Origin: Chloroflexi bacterium UBA6077
GTDB lineage: Bacteria; Chloroflexota; UBA6077
Reading direction: 5' to 3'
Length of the DNA: 64,000 bases
NCBI GenBank assembly: GCA_002436065.1
Contig: DIXP01000109.1
Location: 31,045-95,044, forward strand
Shown here: piece after piece, positions 1-8,919 of the stretch
Layout: each line of letters begins with the position of its first letter
How positions within the stretch are numbered: the first letter of the stretch is position 1
The notes under the pieces: model-generated
The model's input: the letters and a program-made list of their open reading frames with translations, nothing else
Told to the model about the DNA's origin: nothing
Databases searched by the model: none
Translations under genes and position numbers: made by a program

Positions 1-1
1 G

Positions 2-1183
2 GTGATGGTGGACCTCTACGACCGCCACGACCCGATCGACTTCCTCTCCGTCACCGACGAGCTGAAACGAGCTGGGCGCTACGATGAGGTGGGCGGCCTC
101 GCCTACCTCTCACAGTTGGTGGGGGTCGTTCCCACTGCCGTCCACATCGAGCACTACGGCAAAATCGTGGAGCGCACCTCCGTCAAGCGGCGGCTGATCA
201 GCACCGCCGGCAAGATCGCCGCCGTGGCCTACGACGACGCCCTGGACGTGGCGACCACCATCGAGAAGGCCGAGCAGCTGCTGTTCGGCGTCGCCCAGCG
301 CCGCTCCACCCGCGACTTCGAGCCCCTCGGCGTGATCCTGGCCGACTACCTTGAGGAGATGCAGAAGCAGGCGGCCGACGACAACAAAGGTCGCGGCATC
401 CCCACCGGCTTCGTCGATCTGGAGAAGCTGACGGGCGGCCTCCAGCGCTCGGACCTGGTTATCCTCGCGGCCCGCCCGAGCATGGGGAAAAGCTCCCTCG
501 CCCTCAACATGGTCCAGGCCGCCGCGCTGCAGCACCACGCCTGCTGCGCATTCTTCAGCCTGGAGATGAGTAAGCAGCAGCTCGCCCATCGCCTCCTATG
601 CTCGGAGTCAGGCGTCGATGCCACCCGTCTCCGGCTGGGGGAGATCAACGATGCGGAGCAGCGCAAGCTGAACCACGCCTTCGAGCAGCTCTCCGAGGCC
701 CCCATCTACATAGACGATACCGCCTCCATCCCGCTGTCCGAGATGCGAGCCAAGGCCCGCCGCCTCCACAACGAGGTGGGGATCGACCTGCTGGTGGTGG
801 ACTACCTGCAGCTGATCACCGCGGGCCACGGCGGCGACAACCGGGTCCAGGAGATCTCCGAGATCTCCCGCTCCCTCAAGGCCCTCGCCAGGGAGCTGAA
901 CGCCCCCGTGCTCGCCCTCTCCCAGCTATCCCGCGCCGTGGAGGCCCGCACCCCCCACATCCCCATGCTCTCCGACCTCCGTGAGTCGGGCTCGATTGAG
1001 CAAGACGCGGATGTGGTGCTCTTCATCTACAGGGAAGACATGTACAATAAGGAAACGGAGAAGAAGGGGATAGCGGACGTCATCGTGGCCAAGCACCGCA
1101 ACGGCCCCACCGGGCAGTTCTCGCTTCTCTTCCTGGAGAAGTCCACCCGTTTCGTCAACTTCGAGGCCTACCGCAATGACTAG
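2..1183 (+). CDS. dnaB: Replicative DNA helicase DnaB, 5' end outside the window
   Basis: The hexameric replicative helicase that unwinds DNA ahead of the fork. The visible part carries the end of the N-terminal domain and the whole RecA-like C-terminal domain. The P-loop ARPSMGKSS is at residues about 157-165 of the visible part, the Walker B-like strand LLVVDYLQL is near 265, and the conserved tail segments LSQLSRAVE, DLRESGSIEQDADVV and KHRNGPTG follow. The first roughly 50 residues of the usual length are missing because the window starts inside the gene. It is followed 25 bp later by a DnaD-domain gene and then a DnaC-like loader, so the three form a helicase-loading cluster on one strand. 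Identity is certain from the motifs; the true start cannot be seen. Confidence 0.95.
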   Translation: MMVDLYDRHDPIDFLSVTDELKRAGRYDEVGGLAYLSQLVGVVPTAVHIEHYGKIVERTSVKRRLISTAGKIAAVAYDDALDVATTIEKAEQLLFGVAQRRSTRDFEPLGVILADYLEEMQKQAADDNKGRGIPTGFVDLEKLTGGLQRSDLVILAARPSMGKSSLALNMVQAAALQHHACCAFFSLEMSKQQLAHRLLCSESGVDATRLRLGEINDAEQRKLNHAFEQLSEAPIYIDDTASIPLSEMRAKARRLHNEVGIDLLVVDYLQLITAGHGGDNRVQEISEISRSLKALARELNAPVLALSQLSRAVEARTPHIPMLSDLRESGSIEQDADVVLFIYREDMYNKETEKKGIADVIVAKHRNGPTGQFSLLFLEKSTRFVNFEAYRND

Positions 1184-1207
1184 ACCGAGACGCGGAGCAC
1201 TTCCGCG

Positions 1208-1930
1208 ATGAAGAAGTTCGCAGGCTTCCCGGACAGGATGCAGTTCACCCCGCTGCCGAACCTGTTCTTCAGCTCCCTGCTGGCCCAGATCGACGACCTG
1301 GCCGAGTTGAAGGTGACCCTGCACCTCTTCCGGGCGCTGTATGAGCAGAGGGGCTTCCCTCGCCTGGTCCGGCTGAGCCAGCTGGCCGCCGACCGCGCCC
1401 TGCTCTCCATGCTCCAGCCCCCGGTGGGCGAGCCACCCGACCAGCGGCTGCTCTCCGCCCTGGATCGGGCCTGCGCCCGCGGCACCTTCCTCGGAGCGGC
1501 GCTCCAGGAGACATCCGAAGACCGGTGCTATTTCCTGAACACCGCCCTCAACAGGGAGCTACTGAAGCAGGTGGAGCGGGGTGAGCGGACCCTGGCCGAG
1601 GGGGCGGTGACCCGGGTGGAGTGGGCTACCCTGCCTGAGCAGCGCCCCACCATCTACGACCTGTACGAGCAGAACGTGGGGCTGATAACGCCACTGATAG
1701 CCGAGGAGCTGCAGCAGGCGGAGGAGAGCTATCCCCCGGACTGGATAGAGGATGCCTTCCGCGAGGCCGTCAGCTACAACAAACGCCACTGGCGCTACGT
1801 GCGCCGCATCCTGGAGAACTGGGCCACGAACGGGAGGGGCGAGGATGGAAAGGGTAGGCGACATTCTAAGGGGTCTGATTCCCCCTCCAAGTACCTCGAG
1901 GGAAAGTACTCCCACCTCCTCCAGCGATAG
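1208..1930 (+). CDS. DnaD-domain replication protein
   Basis: A 240-aa protein whose C-terminal half, residues about 150-212 (from IYDLYEQNVG to RYVRRILENW), matches the DnaD/DnaB-II helical domain found in Gram-positive primosome proteins and phage replication proteins. The N-terminal half looks like a winged-helix module. DnaD-domain proteins help open DNA and recruit the helicase loader. It lies between dnaB and a DnaC-like AAA+ gene and overlaps the latter by 86 bp, which supports translational coupling. The basic tail (GKGRRHSKGSDSPSKYLEGKY) resembles the flexible DNA-binding tail of DnaD. The family call is good; the exact role here is inferred from context. Confidence 0.8.
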   Translation: MKKFAGFPDRMQFTPLPNLFFSSLLAQIDDLAELKVTLHLFRALYEQRGFPRLVRLSQLAADRALLSMLQPPVGEPPDQRLLSALDRACARGTFLGAALQETSEDRCYFLNTALNRELLKQVERGERTLAEGAVTRVEWATLPEQRPTIYDLYEQNVGLITPLIAEELQQAEESYPPDWIEDAFREAVSYNKRHWRYVRRILENWATNGRGEDGKGRRHSKGSDSPSKYLEGKYSHLLQR

Positions 1931-3281
1931 GGAGGAGGCGGAGGCGCAGCCAGCCTGCCCCATCTGCAAGGGGGCGGGCTTCCTCCGCATGGACGTTTCC
2001 CCGAGCCATCCGGATTTCGGCAAGCTGGTGCCCTGCAAGTGCCGAAGCCAGGGCCTCACCCACGATCGTCTGAACCGGCTGCAGCGGCTCAGCAACCTCG
2101 GCCCCCTCGTCCGGCTCACCTTCGACAACCTCATCAAGGAGGGCCGGCGGCCGGACGAGGCCAGTCGGGAGCGCTTCCGCTCCGCCTACAATCGCTGCTG
2201 GGAGTACGCCCAGGCGTCCCAGGGGTGGCTCGTGCTGTGGGGTCCCAGCGGCTGCGGCAAGACTCATCTGGCGGCAGCCATCGCCAACGAGCGCATCCGC
2301 GTCGGCGACCCGGTCCTCTTCGTGGTGGTGCCCGACCTGCTGGACCACCTGCGGGCCTCCTTCAGCCCCAGCAGCGAGATCCCCTACGACGAACTGTTCG
2401 AGAATGTCAAGGCCGCCCCCCTCCTGATCCTGGACGACCTTGGAACCCAGAGCAGCACCCCCTGGGCCCAGGAGAAGCTGTTCCAGATCTTCAACCACCG
2501 CTACAACGCCCAGCTGCCCACGGTCGTCACCACCAACCGCAGCCTGGATGAGATCGAGGAACGGCTCCGCTCCCGCATGACCGACCCCGCCCTCGGCAAG
2601 GTGTTCGAGGTGGAGGAGCGAACATCCCCCGCCCAGGAGCGGCTCTCCGCCGACCTTCCCGAGCTACTCAAAGGCATGACCTTCGAGAATTTCGAGCCCC
2701 GGGGACAGGCCGTGGACCCGAAGGCGCTGGATAGCCTGAAGAACGCCTTCAAGCTGTCCAGGCTGTACGCGGAGGATCCTCACCTCTGGTTGGTGCTGCT
2801 GGGGACCACCGGCTGCGGCAAAACCCACCTGGCGGCGGCCGTCGCCAACCAGGTGATCGCCCGGGGCGAGCCGGTCTACTTCGTCGTCGTGCCAGACCTG
2901 CTAGACCACCTTCGTTCGGCCTACAGCCCCGACAGCAAGGTGTCCTACGACCAACTGTTCGAGAATGTCAAGGCCGCCCCCCTCCTGATTCTGGACGACC
3001 TCGGCGCCCACAGCAGCACCCCCTGGGCGGAGGAGAAGCTGTACCAACTCATAAACCACCGCTACAACCACCGCCTGCCCACGGTGATCACCACCAACCT
3101 CGCCCTGGACGAACTGGACGAGCGGCTCGCCTCCCGCCTTGCCGACGTCCGCGTGAGCATGCTCTGCCCCATCACAGCCCCCACCTTCCGGGCAACCCCC
3201 CAGTGCGGTAGGATCGGAGGCAAGAAGCCACCGTCGAGGCGGGGACGCGGAGACACGGAAACACGCCGACGCGAAGATTAG
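1845..3281 (+). CDS. DnaC/DnaI-like helicase loader with two tandem AAA+ domains
   Basis: A 478-aa protein starting at the ATG preceded by GGGAGGGG at about 1833-1840. The N-terminus has four cysteines (C38, C41, C64, C66), a likely zinc site like those of DnaI loaders. Two AAA+ domains follow. The first has Walker A GPSGCGKT at 133-140 and Walker B LLILDD at 193-198. The second has GTTGCGKT at 320-327 and LLILDD at 380-385. The copies share long identical runs such as VVPDLLDHLR and LFENVKAAPLLILDDLG, so this looks like an internal duplication. DnaC and DnaI normally carry one AAA+ domain. The last 35 or so residues are basic, low-complexity and run into GACGCGGAGAC-type repeats, so the natural C-terminus may have been altered. 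It overlaps the DnaD-domain gene. Loading of DnaB is inferred from family and neighbours. Confidence 0.85.
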   Translation: MERVGDILRGLIPPPSTSRESTPTSSSDREEAEAQPACPICKGAGFLRMDVSPSHPDFGKLVPCKCRSQGLTHDRLNRLQRLSNLGPLVRLTFDNLIKEGRRPDEASRERFRSAYNRCWEYAQASQGWLVLWGPSGCGKTHLAAAIANERIRVGDPVLFVVVPDLLDHLRASFSPSSEIPYDELFENVKAAPLLILDDLGTQSSTPWAQEKLFQIFNHRYNAQLPTVVTTNRSLDEIEERLRSRMTDPALGKVFEVEERTSPAQERLSADLPELLKGMTFENFEPRGQAVDPKALDSLKNAFKLSRLYAEDPHLWLVLLGTTGCGKTHLAAAVANQVIARGEPVYFVVVPDLLDHLRSAYSPDSKVSYDQLFENVKAAPLLILDDLGAHSSTPWAEEKLYQLINHRYNHRLPTVITTNLALDELDERLASRLADVRVSMLCPITAPTFRATPQCGRIGGKKPPSRRGRGDTETRRRED

Positions 3282-3323
3282 GGACGCGGAGACGCGGAGG
3301 GGGCCGGGGGGTGGGGTCCGTCC

Positions 3324-4166
3324 CTACCCATCACCCCTCTTCGCCGGGATGACCAGCTTCTGTCCCACCTTCAGCATAGCCCGGTCCGTCAGGCCGTTGG
3401 CCGCCATGATCTCCTCGATAGTCACCCCATACGTCTTGGCCATGTCGTAGAGGTTGTCCCCCGCCTTCACCTCGTGGAACTGTGCCCCCGGCGGAAGTGT
3501 GGAAGTGGGCATCGCCGTAGCCGGCGTGCCGGTGGGCCGCGCCGGAGTGGCCGTGGTGGCTACGCTGCCCCGGGTCGGCGAGGGGGTGGCACTCCCAGCT
3601 ACCGAAGAACCGACCGCGGCCGTGGGCTGCTGCGCCACCGGCAGGCTGGTGGGCCCTCTGCCAGGCGAGGTGGAGCCGGTCGCTGGCAGGGCAGTTGGGC
3701 CGGAATCCACCGTCGCGGCAGCGGTCGGGGTGGATACCGCGGGGACGCTGGCTGGAAGACCAGCCCCCGCGGAGCCCGCACTGACGGCCGCGGGCGTGGG
3801 CGTGGGTGTCCCACCATTAGCGTTCAGTAGGGACGCATCGGAGACAACGGGCCAAATCAGCATTCGGATCACCACGAAGGAGACCAGCAGCACCCCGAGC
3901 AGCGCCGCAACACCCATCAGTCGTTGCCTCATCCCCGGCGACTGGACCGGACCCCGGCTGGAGAAATCCCCCCTGGGGCTCACGTACCAGGGGCAGCGGC
4001 GATGGGAATCGCCTAGGCAATAGGCAGTCTGGCGCTCCTCTTCGACCCTCTGCGGGGTCGCCCAACGATGGCAGCGATGGGAGCCAGTGGCGGTGCCAAG
4101 CCAGGTGGAGGCGTCGCTAGCTAGCCCCAGATAGGGGCATACTCGGACCTCACTGCCCTCCTCCAC
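3324..4166 (-). CDS. Membrane-anchored LysM protein with N-terminal cysteine motif
   Basis: A 280-aa protein. Residues 10-60 carry a cysteine pattern: CPYLGLASD, then HRC, QTAYCLGD and CPWY. I know this pattern from Chloroflexota proteins that place it ahead of a membrane segment and LysM. One transmembrane helix lies around residues 83-105. A long Pro/Thr/Ser/Ala linker rich in TPTP and TAAA repeats follows, about 115-225. The C-terminal LysM domain runs from FHEVKAGDNLYDMAK to LKVGQKLVIPA and should bind peptidoglycan or another glycan outside the cell. The cysteine motif would stay in the cytoplasm and could bind metal. It is transcribed opposite to the flanking genes and is probably a single-gene unit. 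Confidence 0.8.
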   Translation of the reverse strand: MEEGSEVRVCPYLGLASDASTWLGTATGSHRCHRWATPQRVEEERQTAYCLGDSHRRCPWYVSPRGDFSSRGPVQSPGMRQRLMGVAALLGVLLVSFVVIRMLIWPVVSDASLLNANGGTPTPTPAAVSAGSAGAGLPASVPAVSTPTAAATVDSGPTALPATGSTSPGRGPTSLPVAQQPTAAVGSSVAGSATPSPTRGSVATTATPARPTGTPATAMPTSTLPPGAQFHEVKAGDNLYDMAKTYGVTIEEIMAANGLTDRAMLKVGQKLVIPAKRGDG

Positions 4167-4323
4167 CTGACACCTCCCAGATCAAACCTGGAGCGCTGGA
4201 GACGGCGAAGACATCCCGCAGACCAGCTTCGACAGGGGACTCTCCAGTAGCCTGCCGCCAAATACTATCAACTGCTCTCGCCTCGGTCAACTTTATGCTA
4301 ACCGGCTGTTAACACGGCCGCGT

Positions 4324-4352
4324 TTGAGAGGCCGCGGGACCGATGTTACAAT
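4324..4352 (+). promoter_or_regulatory. Predicted sigma-70-type promoter for the HNH gene
   Basis: TTGAGA at 4324-4329 and TACAAT at 4347-4352 are separated by exactly 17 bp, 46 bp ahead of the HNH gene start and in an otherwise unassigned gap. Seen in sequence; not tested. Confidence 0.5.
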
Positions 4353-4397
4353 AAAGCTGACAGAGGAGTTAGCCTGCCGTCCGGGGGTGGACAAACG

Positions 4398-4919
4398 ATG
4401 CAGTCTGTCTTGGTCCTGAATCAAAACTACGAGCCGCTCAACATCTGCAACACGAAGCGTGCGCTTGTCCTGGTCGATGGTGGCAAGGCAGAGGTGTTGG
4501 AGCACGGTGAAATCGATATCAGGACCCCATCCCGCTCGTACCTCAGGCCGTCGGTCATCCGCCTGGTCTACCTAGTGAAACGTCCCCGCCCCAGGGTGAA
4601 GCTCTCGCGGCGCGAGGTCTTCCACCGAGATGACCACACCTGCCAGTACTGTGGCACCAAGTCCAGGGAACTCACAATCGACCATGTGATCCCGCGCCAC
4701 CTGGGCGGGAAGCACAGCTGGAACAACCTCGTCAGTGCCTGCAAGACCTGCAACCACCGGAAGGGCGGAAAGCCGCTCGAAGACAGCAAGATGAGGCTGA
4801 TGCGGATACCCTTCGAGCCGAAGGGCAACGGCTACTACATCCTGTACGAGCATCTCCAGCACTACGAGGAGTGGGCCAAGTTCGTCCCCGAGTGGGAAAA
4901 GGGCAACGGAAGGGGCTAG
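4398..4919 (+). CDS. HNH endonuclease family protein
   Basis: A 173-aa protein with an HNH fold. The zinc-binding cysteines are CQYC (C82, C85) and CKTC (C115, C118), the catalytic DH pair is D95-H96 in LTIDHVIPR, and the final NH is in CNHRKGG. The N-terminal segment VLVLNQNYEPLNICNTKRA marks the widespread chromosomal HNH family found in Chloroflexota, actinobacteria and cyanobacteria, whose biological role is unknown. It is not linked to a methylase or mobile element here. It has its own predicted promoter and ends 4 bp into the convergent TrkA-type gene. Confidence 0.85.
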   Translation: MQSVLVLNQNYEPLNICNTKRALVLVDGGKAEVLEHGEIDIRTPSRSYLRPSVIRLVYLVKRPRPRVKLSRREVFHRDDHTCQYCGTKSRELTIDHVIPRHLGGKHSWNNLVSACKTCNHRKGGKPLEDSKMRLMRIPFEPKGNGYYILYEHLQHYEEWAKFVPEWEKGNGRG

Positions 4920-5578
4920 GATGGCCCCAGGATGGCTATCCTCAGGTTCTGCTCCTGCTCGGCCTTGCAGAGAGCAATCACTTCGTCACCACTCTCCAGC
5001 ACCAGTTGGCCTGAAGGAATGAGGAAGGCTCCCCCCCTTATCACCGCTGCAATCGAGGAGTCCTTCGGCAGCCCCAACTCGCCGATACTCTTCCCTGCTC
5101 CCCTCGACCGATCCTCCAAGACCGCCTCCACGATTTCGACCCCCATGTGCTGTATAGCCAGTAGATGGAGCAGCGCCTTCCTTGGCATCTCATGCTCGAT
5201 CATGGACATCAGCATATTCGTGGCGCTGACGGTTACGTCTACCCCCAGGAGGCGGAACAACCGCTCGTTCTTGGGGTTATTGACCCTGGCGATGATCCTG
5301 GGAACCTGGAACCGGGCCTTGGCCACCTGGCAGGCAACCAGGTTGTCCTCGTCGTCACCGGTCACCGCCACGAGGACATCGGCCCTGCCCGCCCCGGCAT
5401 CCGCGAGGATCGAGACCTCACAACCATCGCCCCACACCGCCACGTTGCCCAGTTCCTCGACGATCCGGTCGTATCTATCCTCGTTCCGCTCGATCACCAG
5501 CGCCTCATGGCCCTGCTCCAGCAACTCCTCGGTGAGATAGCGCCCGACCTTGCCTCCGCCGACAACGACGATGTACAT
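4916..5578 (-). CDS. TrkA-N / TrkA-C potassium channel regulator
   Basis: A 220-aa cytoplasmic regulator with an N-terminal NAD(H)-binding Rossmann domain (MYIVVVGGGKVGRYL) and a C-terminal TrkA-C (RCK_C) domain ending near LESGDEVIALCKAEQE. Such proteins gate Trk/Ktr potassium transporters in response to nucleotides. I chose the ATG at 5578 because the domain begins there and the upstream gene stops 2 bp before it. The gene follows a second, shorter TrkA-N protein on the same strand. A two-domain TrkA gene lies with trkH at 10.3 kb, so this locus encodes three RCK-type proteins. Confidence 0.88.
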   Translation of the reverse strand: MYIVVVGGGKVGRYLTEELLEQGHEALVIERNEDRYDRIVEELGNVAVWGDGCEVSILADAGAGRADVLVAVTGDDEDNLVACQVAKARFQVPRIIARVNNPKNERLFRLLGVDVTVSATNMLMSMIEHEMPRKALLHLLAIQHMGVEIVEAVLEDRSRGAGKSIGELGLPKDSSIAAVIRGGAFLIPSGQLVLESGDEVIALCKAEQEQNLRIAILGPS

Positions 5579-5580
5579 TG

Positions 5581-5982
5581 CTACTCCCCCTGGATCATGT
5601 CGTGGAGTATCTGCGCCCCCACCAAGGTGGGACAATAGGTCCGGATGCCCAGCGCCTCAAAGATCTCTGCCCGCCCAACGTCGTACAGCCGGGCTATCAC
5701 AGTCGGTACGTTGAACACCTTCTGCGCCACCTGCGATGCCATGACGTTGCGGTTGTCCCCCTCCGTGGTGGCAATGAAGACGTCCGCCTGCTCTATGCCT
5801 GCGCGCCTCAGCACATCCTCGTCGATGCCGGTCCCCAGCACAGTGCGCCCCCCAAAGCCCTCCCTCAGGCGGCGAAAGGCGCGGGCCTTGTAGTCAACTA
5901 CCGTGACGTCGTGGCCCTCTGTGTCGAGGACGTTGGCCAGTCTGCTGCCAACCCGCCCGCATCCCATGATCACCACCCTCAT
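5581..5982 (-). CDS. Short TrkA-N domain protein
   Basis: A 133-aa protein consisting of a single Rossmann TrkA-N domain. The nucleotide loop is MGCGRVGSRLAN and the acidic residue ending strand 2 lies in VTVVDYKARA. It lacks the TrkA-C domain that the downstream protein carries. The two genes are 2 bp apart, so they are almost certainly cotranscribed and may form a mixed RCK assembly. A potassium transport role is inferred from the family and from nearby trkH and KimA-like genes. Confidence 0.85.
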   Translation of the reverse strand: MRVVIMGCGRVGSRLANVLDTEGHDVTVVDYKARAFRRLREGFGGRTVLGTGIDEDVLRRAGIEQADVFIATTEGDNRNVMASQVAQKVFNVPTVIARLYDVGRAEIFEALGIRTYCPTLVGAQILHDMIQGE

Positions 5983-6005
5983 CCCTTGGCACTCCTTTAG
6001 TCGTC

Positions 6006-6467
6006 TTAGCCACGATGCTCCTGCCCAAGGCTATAATTCGGCTCTCGGCAGATGCATACTCGACAGGAAGCGCTCCTGAGCACGTGCATCACGGTCTCCC
6101 CTAAGCAGAACTGGTCGAACTGCTTCTTGTAGCGCAGCCCCATGACGATCAGATCGATGCCCTTCCGATCAGCCTCCTCCACGATGGCCGTCCCCGCATC
6201 CCGGGCCTGGAGCACCTCTGTCTCTATATCCTGATGGCACTTTCGGGCTACTTCCTCCGCCTTCAGGAGGATATTCTCCCCTCGCTCCACCTCCTGCGGA
6301 AGGTCCACCTCCAGCGGCAGGGTCCGTTTCACCTCGATCACATGGACCGCATACAGCCGCGCATGGTTGCGCTTGGCGAGTTCACAGGCGAAGTTCACAA
6401 CCTCGTTATCCCTGGGATCGCCGGACAATGGAACCAGGATCCTGCTTGGCTTGGCCAAGTCCCTCAA
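6006..6467 (-). CDS. Universal stress protein family (UspA)
   Basis: A protein of about 153 aa with the UspA fold: ILVPLSGDPRDNEVV at the N-terminus, then VIVEEADRKGIDLIVMGLR and the nucleotide-loop region near the C-terminus (LGETVMHVLRSASCRVCIC). The frame stays open to 6533, but a TTG at 6467 follows GCGGAGG with an 8-nt gap and gives the normal family length, so I prefer it. It sits between TrkA-type genes and the KimA-like permease. Usp domains bind ATP or cyclic di-AMP in several potassium transport systems, so a role in potassium control is plausible but inferred. Confidence 0.8.
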   Translation of the reverse strand: MRDLAKPSRILVPLSGDPRDNEVVNFACELAKRNHARLYAVHVIEVKRTLPLEVDLPQEVERGENILLKAEEVARKCHQDIETEVLQARDAGTAIVEEADRKGIDLIVMGLRYKKQFDQFCLGETVMHVLRSASCRVCICREPNYSLGQEHRG

Positions 6468-6672
6468 CTGAAACGCCTCCGCAACATCTCCGGTTGTGCT
6501 TGCTGCCAGTACGCCACAGGAACATTGTAGCAATTCCCACTGGACGCGGCATTCTATCCTCCCCCCACCCCCCTGTCAAAAGAGACCCAGGGACGTGGGG
6601 TATTCGCAAGCGGAGGTCCAGCGGTCGGCCGCCTGCCGGCGAGGTTCGGAGCGTCCCCGCGTCACTCCCTGC

Positions 6673-8718
6673 TCAATCCTTCAGGTGATAGGGGAAACTG
6701 GAGACCACTATCCCTTTCCGGAAAAGTAGAGAGCCTTTTAACCTCAAGGCAGTCTGGTTGTGCAGCAACTGCTCCCACCAGTGGTTCGGCACGAACTCCG
6801 GCAGCATCACCAGGAGGTTGTCGTCGGGGTGCCGCTCCCGCAGGGCATCCACATAGGCCAACAGTGGGGGTATCACCACCCGGTAGGGCGACTCGATGAT
6901 CACCAACGGCACGTCGGCCATCGTCTCCTGCCACTTAGCCCGGATCCTATCCGCCTCTCCTTCGTCCGGCGCCACGTGCACCGCCACCACTTTGGGACTG
7001 ATGTCGTGAGCAAAGGCCACAGCCTGCCGTGTAACGAGGTTCAGGCCCGACACCGGTACCATGACGATGGGTGGAGTCCCCTTGGCCGCCACACCCTCCT
7101 CCTGGTCTAGCTGCCTGGCAACCGACTCATAGTGATAGTGCACCAGCAGCAGGAGGGCGACGATCACGGGCACCACCACAATGACCATCCATGCCCCGTC
7201 CTCGAACTTCGTCACCCCGATCACCAGTGTTACGATGCCCGTAGCCACCGCACCGATGCCGTTGACCACGGCCCTTCGCCCTCGATTCGGCCCCTCTCCC
7301 CTCAGCCAGTGAAGGACCATCCCTGCCTGACTCAAGGTGAAGGCCGTGAACACCCCTATGGCATAGAGCGGCAGCAGCCTCTCCACGCTGCCACCGAATA
7401 GCACCAGCAGCAGGCAGGAGAGCAGAGCCAGCACCAGGATGCCCACCGAGAACACCAGCCTGTCACCCCTCATACCGAACCAACTGGGGGCATACCTGTC
7501 CCTGGCCATCACCTTCAGCAGCCAGGGGAAGCCCGCGTAGCAGGTGTTGGCCGCCAGCACCAGGATGAGCACCGTGGAGAACTGCACCAGGTAGAAGTAC
7601 CAGCCGTCCCCCACGATGAGACGCGTCAACTCCGAAAGCACGGTCTGCTGCTCGTCTACGTTTGGGACCAGCCCGATCTGTGTAACCAGGAAGGAGATCC
7701 CGATGAACATCACCGCCAGGAGGCCGGCCATCCATCCAAGGGTTACCCTGGCGTTCCTGGACTCAGGGGCCTGGAAGGCAGGGACGGCGTTGGAGATAGC
7801 CTCCGTACCCGTCATCGCGGAGCAACCCTTCGCGAAGGCCGAAAGCACCAGGAACCAACTGAGCGGCTCGATGCCGGCCGTCGGCCCAGGGTCGCCCGCT
7901 TCGTAGGGGATGCCGCCGGTGGCCAGCCGGAAGAGGCCGTACCCGATCAGCCCAAGGATGGATAGGACGAATACGTAGGTTGGCACGGCAAAGATAGTCC
8001 CGGACTCCCTCGCCCCCCTCAGGTTGAGCAGGGTAACCAGCGCCACGGAGCCCAGTGCCAGCTGCATGCTGTAGACCTCCAGCGCTGGGAAGGCTGAAAC
8101 CAGCGCATAGACCCCGGCGGCAACAGAGACCGCCACCGTCAACACGTAGCCCACCAGGAGCGAAGCGGCCGCGATGAGACCCGGGACAACCCCCAGGTTC
8201 TCGCGGGCGACGATGTATGAGCCCCCTCCCGAGGGATAGGCATGGATGGTCTGCTGGTAACTCGTCGCAACCACAACCAGTAGCAGCGCCGTGACTACCG
8301 AGATCGGCAGGGTAAGGGACAACGCCGCGACGCCGCCCAGGATCAGCACCCTCATTGCAGCCTCGGTCGCATACGCCACCGAGGAGAGGGCATCGGAGGA
8401 GAGAACGGCTAGTGCCTTGACCTTGGTCAGCCGCTCGCTGGCCTCCTGGGATGTGGGAAGTGGTCGGCCCAGTAGGAACCGCTTTGCCCTCAGCCACGCC
8501 CTACCGGCGCCGTCGCGCGGTTCCGTAGCCCCCGGGCGGGTCATCAGCTTCCCCTGTCCGGAGCCGTAGAAGTGCTTGTGCCGGGCAACCCGGATCACGC
8601 GGTCGCCCGGGCGGTTTCCGACCACCTGATCGCGCCACACCAAGTCGGGATGGAACGATGCGGGGGAAATATCCTCGCCTGATCTGATATCTGAAGACGG
8701 ACGGCTATCGACGCTCAT
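6673..8718 (-). CDS. KimA-like APC-superfamily permease (probable potassium transporter)
   Basis: A 681-aa membrane protein with about 12 hydrophobic segments between residues 105 and 540 and a hydrophilic C-terminal domain of about 140 residues. The segment LSSDALSSVAYATEA and the glycine-rich SGGGSYIVAREN match the APC subgroup containing B. subtilis KimA (YdaO), a high-affinity potassium/proton symporter. The C-terminal part (IVMVPVSGLNLVTRQAVAFAHDISPKVVAVHV) is Usp-like, as in KimA, where it is a regulatory domain. The N-terminal 60 residues are polar. Amino-acid transport is the alternative, but the subgroup motifs and the TrkA/TrkH neighbours favour potassium. Confidence 0.8.
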   Translation of the reverse strand: MSVDSRPSSDIRSGEDISPASFHPDLVWRDQVVGNRPGDRVIRVARHKHFYGSGQGKLMTRPGATEPRDGAGRAWLRAKRFLLGRPLPTSQEASERLTKVKALAVLSSDALSSVAYATEAAMRVLILGGVAALSLTLPISVVTALLLVVVATSYQQTIHAYPSGGGSYIVARENLGVVPGLIAAASLLVGYVLTVAVSVAAGVYALVSAFPALEVYSMQLALGSVALVTLLNLRGARESGTIFAVPTYVFVLSILGLIGYGLFRLATGGIPYEAGDPGPTAGIEPLSWFLVLSAFAKGCSAMTGTEAISNAVPAFQAPESRNARVTLGWMAGLLAVMFIGISFLVTQIGLVPNVDEQQTVLSELTRLIVGDGWYFYLVQFSTVLILVLAANTCYAGFPWLLKVMARDRYAPSWFGMRGDRLVFSVGILVLALLSCLLLVLFGGSVERLLPLYAIGVFTAFTLSQAGMVLHWLRGEGPNRGRRAVVNGIGAVATGIVTLVIGVTKFEDGAWMVIVVVPVIVALLLLVHYHYESVARQLDQEEGVAAKGTPPIVMVPVSGLNLVTRQAVAFAHDISPKVVAVHVAPDEGEADRIRAKWQETMADVPLVIIESPYRVVIPPLLAYVDALRERHPDDNLLVMLPEFVPNHWWEQLLHNQTALRLKGSLLFRKGIVVSSFPYHLKD

Positions 8719-8843
8719 CCAGCCCCCCTAAGCACACCCAAATAGGAAGGAGAATAGCCTCCCACTGATTGAAGGCAGATCGTCTAGTATACCACTCATT
8801 GTGAGGCAACATGCTCCCGCTCCGTACGGGGCTCACATGGTTG

Positions 8844-8872
8844 TTGTTAAGTCGGGCGCGTAGGAATATGAT
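8844..8872 (+). promoter_or_regulatory. Predicted promoter for trkH-trkA
   Basis: TTGTTA at 8844-8849 and TATGAT at 8867-8872 are separated by 17 bp, 47 bp ahead of the trkH start in the divergent gap with the KimA-like gene. Seen in sequence; not tested. Confidence 0.5.
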
Positions 8873-8919
8873 GGTGTTTCAAGAAGCTGGTACATTGAGG
8901 AGACCTACAGTCCCGTAGC

